A DNA stretch of 64,000 nucleotides from DATEDA01 sp963744255 (GTDB taxonomy: Bacteria; Pseudomonadota; Gammaproteobacteria; Burkholderiales; SG8-39). Made by a program: the position numbers and the translations under genes. The DNA lies in the NCBI GenBank assembly GCA_963744255.1, contig CAVUSZ010000024.1, positions 84,064 to 148,063 of the forward strand, written 5' to 3'. The notes under the pieces are model-generated. The model was not told the origin of the DNA. It worked only from the letters and a program-made list of their open reading frames with translations, and made no database searches. The first letter of the stretch is position 1; each line of letters begins with the position of its first letter. Positions 17,298 through 26,905 of this stretch are shown here, one piece after another.

Positions 17298-18214
17298 AGA
17301 TCGTTCGATTCACTGCCGACGGCGCCACGCGCGTCGGCGCGCTCGATGGCGACACGGTCGTCGAGCTCCCCAGCATCCGCGACACCCGGGACCTGATCGC
17401 CGGCGGCGCCGCCGCGCTCGCGGCGGCGCGCAACGCGGTCGCATCCGGCGCGGGCCGGAGGCCGCTCGCGAGCGTGAAGCTCGCCGCGCCGATCGTGCCC
17501 TCGACCATCCTCTGCAGCGGGAGCAACTACACCGACCACAACAAGGAGAAGGCGAACACGCCGATCTCGGGCAAGGAGCCCGAGTTCTTCGTGAAGACCG
17601 CCGACTGCGTGATCGGCCCCGGCGACACCATCATCCACGATGAGCGGCTGACGAAGAAGCTCGACGCCGAGACCGAGCTCGCGATCGTGATCGGCAAGTC
17701 CGGACGGCACATCCCGGTCGAGCGCGCGCTCGAGCACGTCTTCGGCTACACCGTCGGAAACGATGTCACGGCGCGCGAGCGGCAGGTACGCCGGAACGAG
17801 CAGGGCTTCACCTGGTACGAGGTGGGCCGCGGCAAGGCGTTCGAGACCGCGTGCCCGATCGGGCCGTGCATCGTGACCGCCGACGAGATCCCGGATCCGC
17901 AGCAGCTGCGGCTCCGCACGCGCATCAACGGCGAGCTGCGGCAGTCGGCCTCGACCGGCAACATGATCTTTTCTTGCGCGATGCTCATCCACTTCTTCTC
18001 GATCAGCTTCACGCTGAAGCCGGGCTTCGTGATCCTGACCGGCACGCCCGGCGGCACGGCCTGGTCGATGGACCCGGAGCTCGGCGGCAAGTGGGTCGGC
18101 GGCGACGGGAGCGAGACGCTCGTGCCGGCGAAGGGTTATCTTAAGCCGGGCGACGTGATCGAAAACGAGCTCGAGAGAATCGGCGTCCTCCGGAACGCCG
18201 TGGGTACCGCCTGA
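17294..18214 (+). CDS. Fumarylacetoacetate hydrolase family protein
   Basis: 306 residues. A short N-terminal domain precedes the FAH fold. Metal ligands E126, E128 (ETELAIVIGK) and D157 (NDVTARERQ) are present, and TGTPGGTAW is near the C-terminus. The family hydrolyses or decarboxylates 3-oxo or 2-oxo acids, as in aromatic degradation. The start codon overlaps the stop of the Bug receptor gene, so it is the second gene of a two-gene operon whose receptor likely imports its substrate or a precursor. The exact reaction is not readable. Confidence 0.88.
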   Translation: MKIVRFTADGATRVGALDGDTVVELPSIRDTRDLIAGGAAALAAARNAVASGAGRRPLASVKLAAPIVPSTILCSGSNYTDHNKEKANTPISGKEPEFFVKTADCVIGPGDTIIHDERLTKKLDAETELAIVIGKSGRHIPVERALEHVFGYTVGNDVTARERQVRRNEQGFTWYEVGRGKAFETACPIGPCIVTADEIPDPQQLRLRTRINGELRQSASTGNMIFSCAMLIHFFSISFTLKPGFVILTGTPGGTAWSMDPELGGKWVGGDGSETLVPAKGYLKPGDVIENELERIGVLRNAVGTA

Positions 18215-18364
18215 TAGCGCCCCGCCATCCCCGGTGTCGAGCCGCGTGCGAGGCGGCCGCTCCGGCGGTCCTTCCGCCGCGATCACCGCGTCCAGCCCGC
18301 CCGTTTCCGCTCGAGCGCCTGGCACGCGCTCCGAGCCCAGAACGTCGAGGCGGTCCTCCGTTCC

Positions 18365-19066
18365 CTACCGCCCGCCCGCTCGCTCGAGCATCTCAACCAT
18401 CCCCGCGTAACCCCGCCCGCGCGCGAGCGCGAGCGGGGTCGTGCCGCGGCCATCGGCGAGATTGGGATTCGCGCCGGCCGCGATCAGCGCGCGCAGCGTC
18501 TCGGTGTGGCGCTTGCCGCCGTTGCCCAGCACGATCGCCTCGATCACCGCGGTCCAGCCGAGGTTGTTCACGTGGTCGAGCGGGGCACCGGCGCCGATCA
18601 GCACCTTCACGACCTCGTCGTGGCCGAGATGCGCGGCGGCGATCAGCGCGGTGCCGTCGTAGGGGCTGGTCACGTTCCTCGCGCTGGTTCCGCCCGCGAG
18701 CGCCACCCTCAGCATGGGTACGTCGTCCGCCACCGCGGCGATGGTTACGATGTCATAGCGCTGCGCGTCGAGGGCGTTCGGGTTCGCGCCGCGCTCCATC
18801 AGCAGCCGCGCGGCATCGTATTGCCTGCGGTATGCCGCGACGTGCAGCGGCGTGCGGCCGTTGCCGTCGCGCAGCTCCCGGTTCGCGCCCGCGGCGACGA
18901 GCCGCTCGATCTCCGCTACGTTTCCCGCCGCCGCTGCGGCATGAAGGCCGGTGTAGGCGCGGACCTCCGGCTCGGTGGGCGGGATCTGCGCGAGCCCCTG
19001 CGCGCTCGCGGCGGCGATCAGCGCGACGCCCAGTCGAAAGCGGCCGATGCGGGCTTGATGCAGCAC
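18365..19066 (-). CDS. Secreted ankyrin-repeat protein
   Basis: 233 residues from GTG 19066. A hydrophobic leader (FRLGVALIAAASAQGLAQ) suggests export. Five to six ankyrin repeats follow, e.g. TGLHAAAAAGNVAEIERLV, GRTPLHVAAYRRQYDAARLL, GTALIAAAHLGHDEVVKVL and GTTPLALARGRGYAGMVEML. Ankyrin proteins mediate protein contacts; periplasmic ones occur in oxidative-stress loci. Last gene of a minus-strand run after the ferritin-like and QuiC-type genes (38-base gap). No ATG is available at the 5' end, so the start is moderately certain. Confidence 0.8.
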   Translation of the reverse strand: MLHQARIGRFRLGVALIAAASAQGLAQIPPTEPEVRAYTGLHAAAAAGNVAEIERLVAAGANRELRDGNGRTPLHVAAYRRQYDAARLLMERGANPNALDAQRYDIVTIAAVADDVPMLRVALAGGTSARNVTSPYDGTALIAAAHLGHDEVVKVLIGAGAPLDHVNNLGWTAVIEAIVLGNGGKRHTETLRALIAAGANPNLADGRGTTPLALARGRGYAGMVEMLERAGGR

Positions 19067-19104
19067 ACGGAAGGTTCGTTCGGGCGGCCGCGCTCGAGAC
19101 GGAG

Positions 19105-19557
19105 CTAGCGGCCGGCGTCCCGGGCGAGCGCCCTGGCGACGGATTCACAGGTCTCGATGCTGCGCAGGTGCGACTCGCGGATGCCGGCGATCGTTTCCCG
19201 CGCCTCGCCGTCCAGGCGCGGCAGTGCCTCGTCGAACCGCTTCACTGCCCAGCGGAGTCCCTTCACGAGGAACTCGACGCGCGCGCGCCGGCCATCGACC
19301 GCGAGCAGCTTGCCGAGGAAGTCGCCCGTGGCGTGGCTGTAGTCGGCGCCCAGCCGCTGGATCTGCTTGCCGAGCAGCACGCAGTTGTGCGCCTCGTCGG
19401 CGTGGACGCGACGCAGCGCGGTCCAGGTCTCGCTGCGGCGCGGGTGCGCGTCGAGCATGTCGAGCAGCGCGTTCGCCCCTGCGCGCTCGGCCTCCAGCAT
19501 GCGGTTGAGGAAGGCGATCTGCTCATCGCGGGAAAATGCCGGTTCGGGAGGCGACAT
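19105..19557 (-). CDS. Small ferritin-like four-helix protein (DUF6306-like)
   Basis: 150 residues, all-helical. LNRMLEAERAGANALLDML carries the glutamate of helix 1 and VHADEAHNCVLLGKQI has an ExxH pair on helix 2, the pattern of ferritin-like diiron bundles. The second half (ETIAGIRESHLRSIETCE) has E and H again. No function is established for this group; it may bind metal. It starts 10 bases after the QuiC-type gene, so it is co-transcribed. Confidence 0.6.
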   Translation of the reverse strand: MSPPEPAFSRDEQIAFLNRMLEAERAGANALLDMLDAHPRRSETWTALRRVHADEAHNCVLLGKQIQRLGADYSHATGDFLGKLLAVDGRRARVEFLVKGLRWAVKRFDEALPRLDGEARETIAGIRESHLRSIETCESVARALARDAGR

Positions 19558-19567
19558 CGCGCGGTCC

Positions 19568-21496
19568 TCACCGGCTCGACGCGCCCTGCGCCTGCGATGC
19601 CATCCGTGCCGGCGCGTTCAACGCGCCGTAGGCGTCATAGGGCCCGACGCGCTGCACGATCTCGAAGAAGAACCGGTCCGCGAAGCTGTCGGTGTAGACA
19701 TGGAAGTAGTCGCCGCTCGCCGAGCGGTCGAAGAGAATGCCGAGCCGCCGCAGGCGCTCGACGAGGGCGGCATCGAGGTCGAAGCGGGTCAGCAGATCAT
19801 CGTAGTAGTTCGGGGAGATCGGCACGAACGGGATCCCGTTCTCCCGCAACCTGGCGACCGACTCGAAGACGTCCGTGCAGCTCAGCGCGATATGGTGAAC
19901 GCTGCCGCTGCCGCTGGCGCTTACCGTGCGGGCAGTGCGCGTGCTTTGACTCAGCGATACGTTGAGCACGAGCCGGACGCTGCGATCCGCGTTCGCCACG
20001 CCGGAGCTGCGGATGAGGCCGAACGGATCCGCGAGCTCGAGGCTGTCGCCTGGCTGCAGACCGAGCACCGCGCGGCAGAAGAGAACCCAGGTATCGAGCT
20101 GGCCGGTCGCAAGACCGAGGGCGATATGGTCGATGGATTTCAGCCCGGCGCCGAGGTGTTCCCCACGCCTGTCCGCGTCGAGCACGAAGTCGATCTCGTA
20201 CAGGCCGTTCGCGCCCAGGTCGGCGGACACGAAGTGGATCACGCTGCCACCCGGCGCACGGATCGCGGGAACCTGCAGCTCGTTCGGTCCGATCGCGCTG
20301 TCGAACCGGGCCGAGTGCAACGCGGTGGCGCGGTTCACGGCCCGGACGGGGTCCTGGGAGCGCAAGCCGATCGCGCACACCGACGGCCCCTGCTCGTCGA
20401 AACGCGCGCGGGCAAACGAGTTGGGCTGCGCGTTCACGATCAGGTTGATCTCCCCCTGGCGGTAAAGCGTCGCCGCCTTGGAACGATGCCGTCCGGCGCG
20501 GCGGAAGCCGAGCCGTTCGAGCAGCGTGCCGAGCGCATCCGCGGACGCCTCGTCGACGCCGAACTCCAGGAAGGACATGCCGGACAGCGCCGGCGCCGCC
20601 GGTGGATCGAACAACTCGATGCGCTCGATCGTTTGCGCCCGGGTGGCGCCGGCCTGGCCGCCGTCGGCGGCTGCTCGCCTGAGCCGCCCTCGAACCTGGC
20701 TCTCCAGGAAGAGGAGCGACCGCATTGCGTCGACGGCGGTGCGCCGGTTCGGCGTCTCGCGGAAGATGTCGTTGAAGATCTCGAGCGACAGCGGGCCGGC
20801 ATATCCCGCCACGAGAACCTGCTCCAGGAAGTTTTCCAGGTCGAACTGCCCCTGACCGGGAAAGCAGCGATAGTGACGCGCCCATTGCAGCACGTCCATC
20901 GAAAGCAGCGGCGCATCGGCCATCTGCAGAAAGAAGATCTTCTCGCCCGGGATGCCGGCGATGCCGGCTGGATCGTCACCGAGCGAGAGGGTGTGGAAAC
21001 TGTCCAGGATGAGGCCGAGATGAGGATGGTTGGCGCGCTTGACGATCGACCACGCCTGGGAATAGAGGTTCACTTTCCTGCCCCACGCGAGAGCCTCGTA
21101 GCCGACGCGCAGATTGCGCCTGGCGGCGCGCTCGGCGAGCTCGTAGAGCTGGGCTGCCGCGCGCTCGTCATCCGCGATGGCGAGCGGCGAGGTGTTCGAG
21201 CAGACGAGCACGAGCGGCGCGCCCATCGCCTGCATGACGTCGAACTTCCGCTCGGCACGGTCGAGACTGCGTCGGAACTGCGCGTCCGGCATGCCTTCGA
21301 AATCCCGGAACGGCTGATAGAGATCGATGCCGAGCCCCAGATCGGACGCCATCGAGCGAAGGTCGGCCGCCGAGCCGTTGAAATTGATGAAGTCGTTCTC
21401 GAACAGCTCGATGCCGTCGAAGCGCGCGGCGGCAATGGCTTCGAGCTTCTGCCGCAGCGTGCCGCTCATCGACACGGTTGCTATGGACCTGTGCAT
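19568..21496 (-). CDS. quiC: 3-dehydroshikimate dehydratase, two-domain QuiC type
   Basis: 642 residues, matching the length of the fused bacterial enzymes. The N-terminal half (1-~280) is a xylose-isomerase-like TIM barrel with metal ligands in GYEALAWG, LILDSFHTL and LSLEIFND. The C-terminal half (~295-620) is a vicinal-oxygen-chelate domain resembling 4-hydroxyphenylpyruvate dioxygenase, with SIDHIALGL, SVHHIALSC and FFFEIVQRVG. The N-terminal domain dehydrates 3-dehydroshikimate to protocatechuate, feeding quinate and shikimate into aromatic catabolism. First gene of a three-gene minus operon, divergent from the RibD-type reductase. Confidence 0.82.
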   Translation of the reverse strand: MHRSIATVSMSGTLRQKLEAIAAARFDGIELFENDFINFNGSAADLRSMASDLGLGIDLYQPFRDFEGMPDAQFRRSLDRAERKFDVMQAMGAPLVLVCSNTSPLAIADDERAAAQLYELAERAARRNLRVGYEALAWGRKVNLYSQAWSIVKRANHPHLGLILDSFHTLSLGDDPAGIAGIPGEKIFFLQMADAPLLSMDVLQWARHYRCFPGQGQFDLENFLEQVLVAGYAGPLSLEIFNDIFRETPNRRTAVDAMRSLLFLESQVRGRLRRAAADGGQAGATRAQTIERIELFDPPAAPALSGMSFLEFGVDEASADALGTLLERLGFRRAGRHRSKAATLYRQGEINLIVNAQPNSFARARFDEQGPSVCAIGLRSQDPVRAVNRATALHSARFDSAIGPNELQVPAIRAPGGSVIHFVSADLGANGLYEIDFVLDADRRGEHLGAGLKSIDHIALGLATGQLDTWVLFCRAVLGLQPGDSLELADPFGLIRSSGVANADRSVRLVLNVSLSQSTRTARTVSASGSGSVHHIALSCTDVFESVARLRENGIPFVPISPNYYDDLLTRFDLDAALVERLRRLGILFDRSASGDYFHVYTDSFADRFFFEIVQRVGPYDAYGALNAPARMASQAQGASSR

Positions 21497-21723
21497 GGCT
21501 GGTTCATCCCGTTCGTGACGTGTGCGCTCCGGCCGGGCGCGTCCACGGGGCCTGCCCGCGGTGCCTGCTCGGGTGCGCGGAAAGAGCTGTCCGGCCAAGG
21601 GTATGCCTTCGTCGCATTTCGCGCAAAACGAGCCGAGCCGGCCTGCTGCCTGTCCGGGACGAGGCCGATAATCGGTTGCGCTTCCTTTCGGCCTCTGCGC
21701 CGGCCGGTCGATAGAATTGCCCG

Positions 21724-22554
21724 ATGGCCAAGACACTTCTGCAGCTCCATCCCAGTTCGCGGGAGCTTTCCCTGCACGGTCTGTATCTCGCCCATCGCGT
21801 GCACGAGCTCGGCCTCCCCCAACGGCCTTTCGTCTACGGCAATTTCGTCTCGAGCCTCGACGGACGGATCGCACTGCGTGACGCCCGCAGCGGGGAGAGC
21901 CGGCTCCCCGAGGCCCTGGTGAGCGGTAGCGATTTGCGCCTTCTCCTCGAATTGCACGCGCAGGCCGACTGCCTCATCACGCACGGCGGATACCTGCGCG
22001 CCATCGCGGCGAGACGGCTTGACGATATCCTGCAGGTCGGCACGATCGCCGGTCACGAGGATCTCGCGGCGTGGCGCGCGGAGCAGGGCCTGGATCCTCA
22101 GCCCGCGATTTGCATCGCGAGCGGCAGCCTCGATTTCCCTTTTCCCGAGTCGGCCAGGCGGCATGGTCAGCGGGTTTTCATCGCGACCGGCAGATCGGCG
22201 GACGCGGCCCGCGTGCGCCGACTGGAGCGCGAAGGCTACGAAGTCGTCGTCGCCGGCGATAGGTCAGCGGTCGAAGGCGGACCCCTGGTCAGCGCGCTTG
22301 CGCAGCGCGGCTACAGGAGTGCGTTCATGCTGGCTGGCCCGCGCATGCTGGAGACTACGCTGCGCGATGGCGTGCTCTCTCGCTTGTATCTCACGCTGAC
22401 TCATCAGCTTCTTGGTGGCGAGCATTTTCATTCCCTCATCGAGGGTCCCGAGATGCATGGAGCCGGCCGCCTGAAGCTTGCGGCCCTGTATCTGGACGCT
22501 GCATCACCGAACGGCACCGGCCAGCTTTTCGCCCAGTTCGAGCCGCTGCGCTGA
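21724..22554 (+). CDS. RibD C-terminal-type (pyrimidine reductase-like) NADPH reductase
   Basis: 276 residues. The dihydrofolate-reductase-like fold of the RibD C-terminal domain is visible in FVYGNFVSSLDGRIAL, ADCLITHGGYLRAI, then VAGDRSAVEGGPLVSALA, MLAGPRMLETTL and LYLTLTHQLLGG. The deaminase half of RibD is missing, so it is not a full riboflavin enzyme; such stand-alone proteins reduce unknown pteridine- or pyrimidine-like substrates. It stands alone and divergent from the quiC operon. Confidence 0.78.
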   Translation: MAKTLLQLHPSSRELSLHGLYLAHRVHELGLPQRPFVYGNFVSSLDGRIALRDARSGESRLPEALVSGSDLRLLLELHAQADCLITHGGYLRAIAARRLDDILQVGTIAGHEDLAAWRAEQGLDPQPAICIASGSLDFPFPESARRHGQRVFIATGRSADAARVRRLEREGYEVVVAGDRSAVEGGPLVSALAQRGYRSAFMLAGPRMLETTLRDGVLSRLYLTLTHQLLGGEHFHSLIEGPEMHGAGRLKLAALYLDAASPNGTGQLFAQFEPLR

Positions 22555-22969
22555 ACGGACCGCGATGCTTGGCGCTTGCAGAGCGGTGCAAGCGCACGCC
22601 GACAGCCGTGGAAGACTGGCAGCCATCACCGACCAAGACGGTTTCGATCGGTACGGGGATCATCGCAGAATTGGTCCGAGCATGACTGTGCGGGTTACCA
22701 GGCGCCCGGTCCTGTCGGACGAGCATTTCGTCACAGTCGGAGGAAATCGGCGGGCGCCTTGAGGCAGCGACACGTCTGCGGGCAGCGACACTTGACGCGG
22801 GCCCGTGCATTGCGCTCTAATGACGACGTCATAACTGACGAAGTCGCTATCCAATCGGCGTCGCGGGGCGTAACGCAAACTATTCACTCGGTCACCTTGG
22901 CCGGCGCTATCGGCGAACGCCTCGGTTTGCACGCCGTGCCAGCAGGTGCCCAGGGGGGCATGTGGTGGA
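22555..22969. other. Gene-free spacer
   Basis: No convincing gene on either strand. A 13-base palindrome ATGACGACGTCAT lies at 22820-22832, with a partial repeat GACGAAGTC shortly after. Its role is unknown. Confidence 0.4.
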
Positions 22970-23475
22970 ATGAACATGATCAAACGGCTCGCTCTAGTAC
23001 AGATCGCACTGCTCGTCGCAGCGCCCGCGGCGGCGCAGGTCGCCACGATTCCCGCGCCGACGATTCCACTTAAGACGCTCGCGCAGGGGTGAGAGCTCGG
23101 ACATCACGGCATCCATCTCGGTCACGCTGTACGGTCACACTTCAAAGTCGCAGGTTCCGCGCCTGCTCAAAACCCAGACCGCAAAAATCGCGCCGGCTCA
23201 GCTGCTCCAAACACAGCTCAAGGTGGAGTTTCCGGGCAACGCCACGGCCGAGATGACAGTGATGCAGGTGGTCATCAATTCGGTCGCGGAGGCGTCGACG
23301 CTTCCAGTCCACATCCCGGCTGGTCACGCCAAAACAGCCGCTGTCCATCCAGGTTCCCGCCGGTAAGAAGCTGTGGGTGGTGTACAGCGCGCCGCAGTCA
23401 ACGCAGGCGACGCTGAGCTTCTATGTCGGCAGCCGCCGCCCCAGTAGGGACTACTGGCACCGCTCCGACGCCTGA
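22970..23475 (+). pseudogene. Small secreted protein of unknown function, two frameshifts
   Basis: A signal peptide is clear (MIKRLALVQIALLVAAPAAA). After LKTLAQG the frame stops, but a one-base shift in a run of G near 23088 continues as SSDITASISVTLYGHTSK, TAKIAPAQLLQTQLKVEF and MTVMQVVINSVAEASTLP. A second shift near 23330 gives QPLSIQVPAGKKLWVVYSA up to a TGA at 23473. About 167 codons in all. I do not recognise the family; the alternation suggests a beta-sandwich. Broken or mis-sequenced. Confidence 0.4.
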
Positions 23476-24086
23476 CTATCAAGTCTCCGAGGGGTTGCAC
23501 AGATGTGGTGGTCGCTGTCACTGTGACCGTAGAAGTGACCCCTCACCCGAGCGAAGCCGACAAGGCGGGGAGAGCGTTTCGCGTCAGAGCGTGGGTCGGC
23601 GGCAGCGATCGAAGTTCGACGGGGAGAACGCGCGTATGCAGATCGTACGCGCGTCTCCGACGTTGAATATCCGGAGAAGAATGGGACGTTCAATCGGTGA
23701 TCGCTCAGCACATCGATTGACGCACGGTGGACTTCCGAGAGAGCCACGCCCGTTCTCGGTAAGACAGGGTCGTCTTTTCTGGGCCCTACTCAACGCTTTG
23801 CCCTCATGCCACCACCACCAGGTAGCGGGGACGTTACCTGGCCATCGCGCGCTCAATTCGTCGCGAGATCCGGAGCCTGCGGCAGGAGGTCCGTCTTAAC
23901 AGACTCGCCGTCGGGGGGAGCATGCGGGGTTGGAGTCTTCCGCCTCCGCCGACTTCCGGCGCCACACCCGGCCAAAGGGGTCCATGCCTTCGCTACTCGG
24001 ATAGACATGGCCACCGAAAAGTATCGTTGCTTTCGATTGGGCGTGTCCGTCTTCGCGGCGGAGGGCACCGGAACGATCGAAGCTGA
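23476..24086. other. Gene-free spacer
   Basis: About 600 bases with only short, unsupported frames on both strands. No repeats, terminator or element ends were recognised. Confidence 0.4.
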
Positions 24087-25112
24087 TCAGTAGTTGACCT
24101 TCTTCAGGTCCGTGAAATACTGCGGGTGCGTCTGCTCGACCTTCTTCATGTAGTCGGTGAGCACGACGCTCGGCAGCGCGAGCTTCTTGTCGGCGGATCC
24201 CGAGCCGAGCCTGATCAGCTCGTTCTGCGCCGCCTCGAACGCGTCCATGCTCGCCTTCGAGATCCGCGGGTCGTAGTTGATGTGCCGCACCGCCTTCTTC
24301 GCGATCGCGACGTCGACGCCGGGGACGACCCGGGCGAAGAGCTCGATCGCCTCGTCGCGGTTCTGGCGCACCGCCTGCGCCGACGCCGCGAGGCCGACCG
24401 CGAACTTCTCGACGAGGTCCGGCTGGCTCTTGATCACCGTGTCCTGGAAGGTGGACACCATCATGTACGACATGTACCCGCCGCCGCGCTTGACCACGTA
24501 GGAGCCGGGCACCCGGTCGAGGATGAGGGTGTTCCAGGGTTCGAGCGAAACGACCGCGTCGACCTTGCCCTCGGCGAGGTTGGGAACGAGCGCCGGGTTG
24601 CTCGTGATGTTCACGAGCTCGACGTCGGCCGGCTTCAGCCCGGCCTTGCTGAGCGCGATCTTGAGGTACTCGTCAGGCGTCTGCTCGAACCACACGCCGA
24701 CCTTCTTGCCTTTCAGGCTCTCGATGTCCCCGGTCTTTATGCCCGAGTCCTTGCGCGCGATGATCGCGAGCGGATCGTCGGCGTTCGAGCGTGTCGCGTC
24801 GTTCATCGCCAGCGCGAACACGCTCACCGGCTCGCCGCCCTGCCGGCCCTTGATGAAGGTCGTCACGCTCATGTTGCCGCCCTGCACCTCGTTCGCCTTG
24901 AGCGCTTTCACGATCTCGCTGCCCGATTTGACGATCTTGAGCTGAACGTCCACGCCGTGCTGCTTGAAGATCCCCTTCTCCGCGCCGACGATCATCGGCA
25001 GGTGGCCGAGGTTGTCGACGATGACGAAGTCGAGCTTCGGCGGGGTCTGGGCCGCGGCGCCGAGCGCGACGAGCGCCGTCGCTGCGAACGCGAGTAGAGA
25101 TCCCTTTTGCAT
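24087..25112 (-). CDS. ABC transporter substrate-binding protein, NitT/TauT (SsuA/ThiY-like) type
   Basis: 341 residues. A signal peptide ends at ALGAAAQ. The mature part fits the NMT1/THI5-like binding fold: FVIVDNLGHLPMIVGAEKGIF near the start, LKGKKVGVWFEQTPDEYL, and LAEGKVDAVVSLEPWNTLI. These bind small anions, sulfonates or pyrimidine precursors in the periplasm. AAAGGAGGAAAG precedes ATG 25112. No permease or ATPase gene is adjacent. It is last in an operon after a TRAP-type binding protein and an FAH hydrolase. Confidence 0.85.
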   Translation of the reverse strand: MQKGSLLAFAATALVALGAAAQTPPKLDFVIVDNLGHLPMIVGAEKGIFKQHGVDVQLKIVKSGSEIVKALKANEVQGGNMSVTTFIKGRQGGEPVSVFALAMNDATRSNADDPLAIIARKDSGIKTGDIESLKGKKVGVWFEQTPDEYLKIALSKAGLKPADVELVNITSNPALVPNLAEGKVDAVVSLEPWNTLILDRVPGSYVVKRGGGYMSYMMVSTFQDTVIKSQPDLVEKFAVGLAASAQAVRQNRDEAIELFARVVPGVDVAIAKKAVRHINYDPRISKASMDAFEAAQNELIRLGSGSADKKLALPSVVLTDYMKKVEQTHPQYFTDLKKVNY

Positions 25113-25137
25113 GTCCTTTCCTCCTTTGTGATGCCGC

Positions 25138-26106
25138 TCAGGTCCCGAGCGGCCCGACGGCCTGCTCGAGGAGCGACCAGGCCTTCGTGCCGAACTCGTG
25201 CTTCCATCGGCGGTAGAAGTCGGCCGACAGCGCGCGCCGGAAGCTCGCCGTGTCGGCGTTGTTGAACACGAGTCCGCGCGCCGTCTCGAGCTTCGTCGCG
25301 AGCTCGACGTTGAGCCGGTCGGTGTATGCGCGCTGGCGCTCGATGTGGCGCGCCACGGCGCGGTCCACGGCCTCCCGCACCCCCTCGGGAAGCCGGCACC
25401 AGAAGCCGAGGTTCGCGATCAGGTTGAAGCCGGACCACATGTGCCCGGTGAGGCTCACGTACCTGCACACTTCGTACAGCCGGTTCACCTCGGTGACGAC
25501 GAGCGGGTTCTCCTGGCCGTCCACGGTGCGGTCGCGGAGCGCGCCGTAGAGCTCGCGGATGTTGACCACCACCGGTTCCGCGCCGAGTGAGCGGAAGAGA
25601 TCGTCGAACATCCGGCCGGCGGGGATCCGCATGCGGTAGCCGACGAGATCGGCGGCGGTGCGGACCGGACGGTCGATCGAGACGATGTGGCGGAAGCCGT
25701 TCTCGAGCACGCCATGGCGGAAGCCGTGGATGCCCTTGGCCGCCATCTCGTCGCGCAGGTGGTCGCCGAGGGCGCCCTTCATCACGTGATGCGCCTGCCG
25801 GTGGTTCTCGAAAGCGAACGGCAGGCCTTGGATCTCGGCGACCGGCACCACCTGACCGATGATGCCGCCCATGAGGGTCATGAACTCGAGCTCGCCCGCG
25901 ACGAGCATCGCGAGCGCCGCCGGGTCGGAGCCGGCGATGCCGCCGTTCTGCGCATGCACCGTGACCTGCAGCTCGCCGCCGGTCTCCGCCGCCACCTCGT
26001 ACCACAGCGCCGCGAGAAAGCCGTGGGTATGGCTTTCCTCGGGCTGATTGTGAAACTGGCGGCCGGCCCAGCGTGGGCCGACCGCCGACACAGTGGCACC
26101 AGTCAT
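25138..26106 (-). CDS. TRAP transporter DctP-type binding protein without a signal peptide
   Basis: 322 residues. The DctP fold is clear: ELEFMTLMGGIIGQVVP, IQGLPFAFENHRQAHHVM, VGYRMRIPAGRMFDDLFRSL, the ligand-contact segment TVDGQENPLVV, and SLTGHMWSGFNLIAN. The N-terminus (MTGATVSAVGPRW) has no hydrophobic stretch, and none occurs in frame upstream, where the sequence lies inside the FAH gene. It may be cytoplasmic, or the leader has been lost. The start overlaps the FAH stop by ATGA, so translation is coupled. No TRAP membrane subunit is adjacent. Confidence 0.8.
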   Translation of the reverse strand: MTGATVSAVGPRWAGRQFHNQPEESHTHGFLAALWYEVAAETGGELQVTVHAQNGGIAGSDPAALAMLVAGELEFMTLMGGIIGQVVPVAEIQGLPFAFENHRQAHHVMKGALGDHLRDEMAAKGIHGFRHGVLENGFRHIVSIDRPVRTAADLVGYRMRIPAGRMFDDLFRSLGAEPVVVNIRELYGALRDRTVDGQENPLVVTEVNRLYEVCRYVSLTGHMWSGFNLIANLGFWCRLPEGVREAVDRAVARHIERQRAYTDRLNVELATKLETARGLVFNNADTASFRRALSADFYRRWKHEFGTKAWSLLEQAVGPLGT

Positions 26107-26816
26107 GCGGCTTTGCGCGCGGACCCCTCGGCGGCGTAGGTGATCAGGAGGTCGCCGACGCCGTCGACGTGGCCCTCGAGCTTGTCGCCGGCCCTGCACG
26201 GACCGACGCCGGCGGGCGTGCCGTTCAGGATGAGGTCGCCCGGCTCGAGCGCGACGAACTGCGAGAGATAGGCGATCGTTTCCTCGACGCGCCAGATCTG
26301 CTGGTTGAGGTCGCCCCGCTGCTTGACCTCGCCGTTCACCTTGAGCCAGATCGCGCCCTTCGACGGGTGGCCGATCCCGGCCGCGGGGACGAGCGGCGTG
26401 ACCGGGCACGACTGGTCGAAGCTCTTGCCCATCTCCCACGGGCGCTGGTGCTTCTTCGCTTCGGATTGCAGATCGCGCCGCGTCATGTCGAGGCCTACGC
26501 CATAGCCGAACACATGGTCGAGCGCTTTGGCAACCGCAATGTTGGCGCCGCCCTTGCCGATCGCGACGACGAGCTCGATCTCGTGATGCAGGTCCTTGGT
26601 CATCGCCGGATAGGGGAGCGTCGAGCCGCTCGGCACCACCGCGTCGGCCGGCTTCTGGAAGAAGAACGGCGGCTCGCGGCTCGGGTCGTGGCCCATCTCG
26701 CGCGCGTGATCGGCGTAGTTCCGGCCGACGCACCAGATGCGGCGGACCGGGAAGAGCGCGTCGGTGCCGGCAACTGCGATCGCGGGCTGCTGCGGAGCGG
26801 GGATGACGTAGCTCAC
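26103..26816 (-). CDS. Fumarylacetoacetate hydrolase family protein (fumarylpyruvate hydrolase-like)
   Basis: 237 residues from GTG 26816, chosen because AATAGGAG lies upstream. Short form of the family. IWCVGRNYADHAREMG opens the catalytic domain, E79 and E81 (HHEIELVVAIGK) and D110 (GLDMTRRDLQ) bind the metal, and DLILNGTPAGVGP closes it. It is closer to fumarylpyruvate/acylpyruvate hydrolases than the FAH protein at 17294-18214. First gene of a minus operon with two solute-binding proteins, divergent from the CHR transporter operon. Confidence 0.85.
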   Translation of the reverse strand: MSYVIPAPQQPAIAVAGTDALFPVRRIWCVGRNYADHAREMGHDPSREPPFFFQKPADAVVPSGSTLPYPAMTKDLHHEIELVVAIGKGGANIAVAKALDHVFGYGVGLDMTRRDLQSEAKKHQRPWEMGKSFDQSCPVTPLVPAAGIGHPSKGAIWLKVNGEVKQRGDLNQQIWRVEETIAYLSQFVALEPGDLILNGTPAGVGPCRAGDKLEGHVDGVGDLLITYAAEGSARKAA

Positions 26817-26905
26817 ACGGGATCTCCTATTAGGATGGCGGCAGCACTCTACTCTTAATCGGCCGCGCGTTGCGGCGCCGTTCGCGGTCACAGATAATCG
26901 TCCGC

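Noticed and set aside
19367..21922. 851-codon plus-strand open frame
   Set aside because: Antisense to quiC and the ferritin-like gene, both of which have clear motifs and ribosome context.
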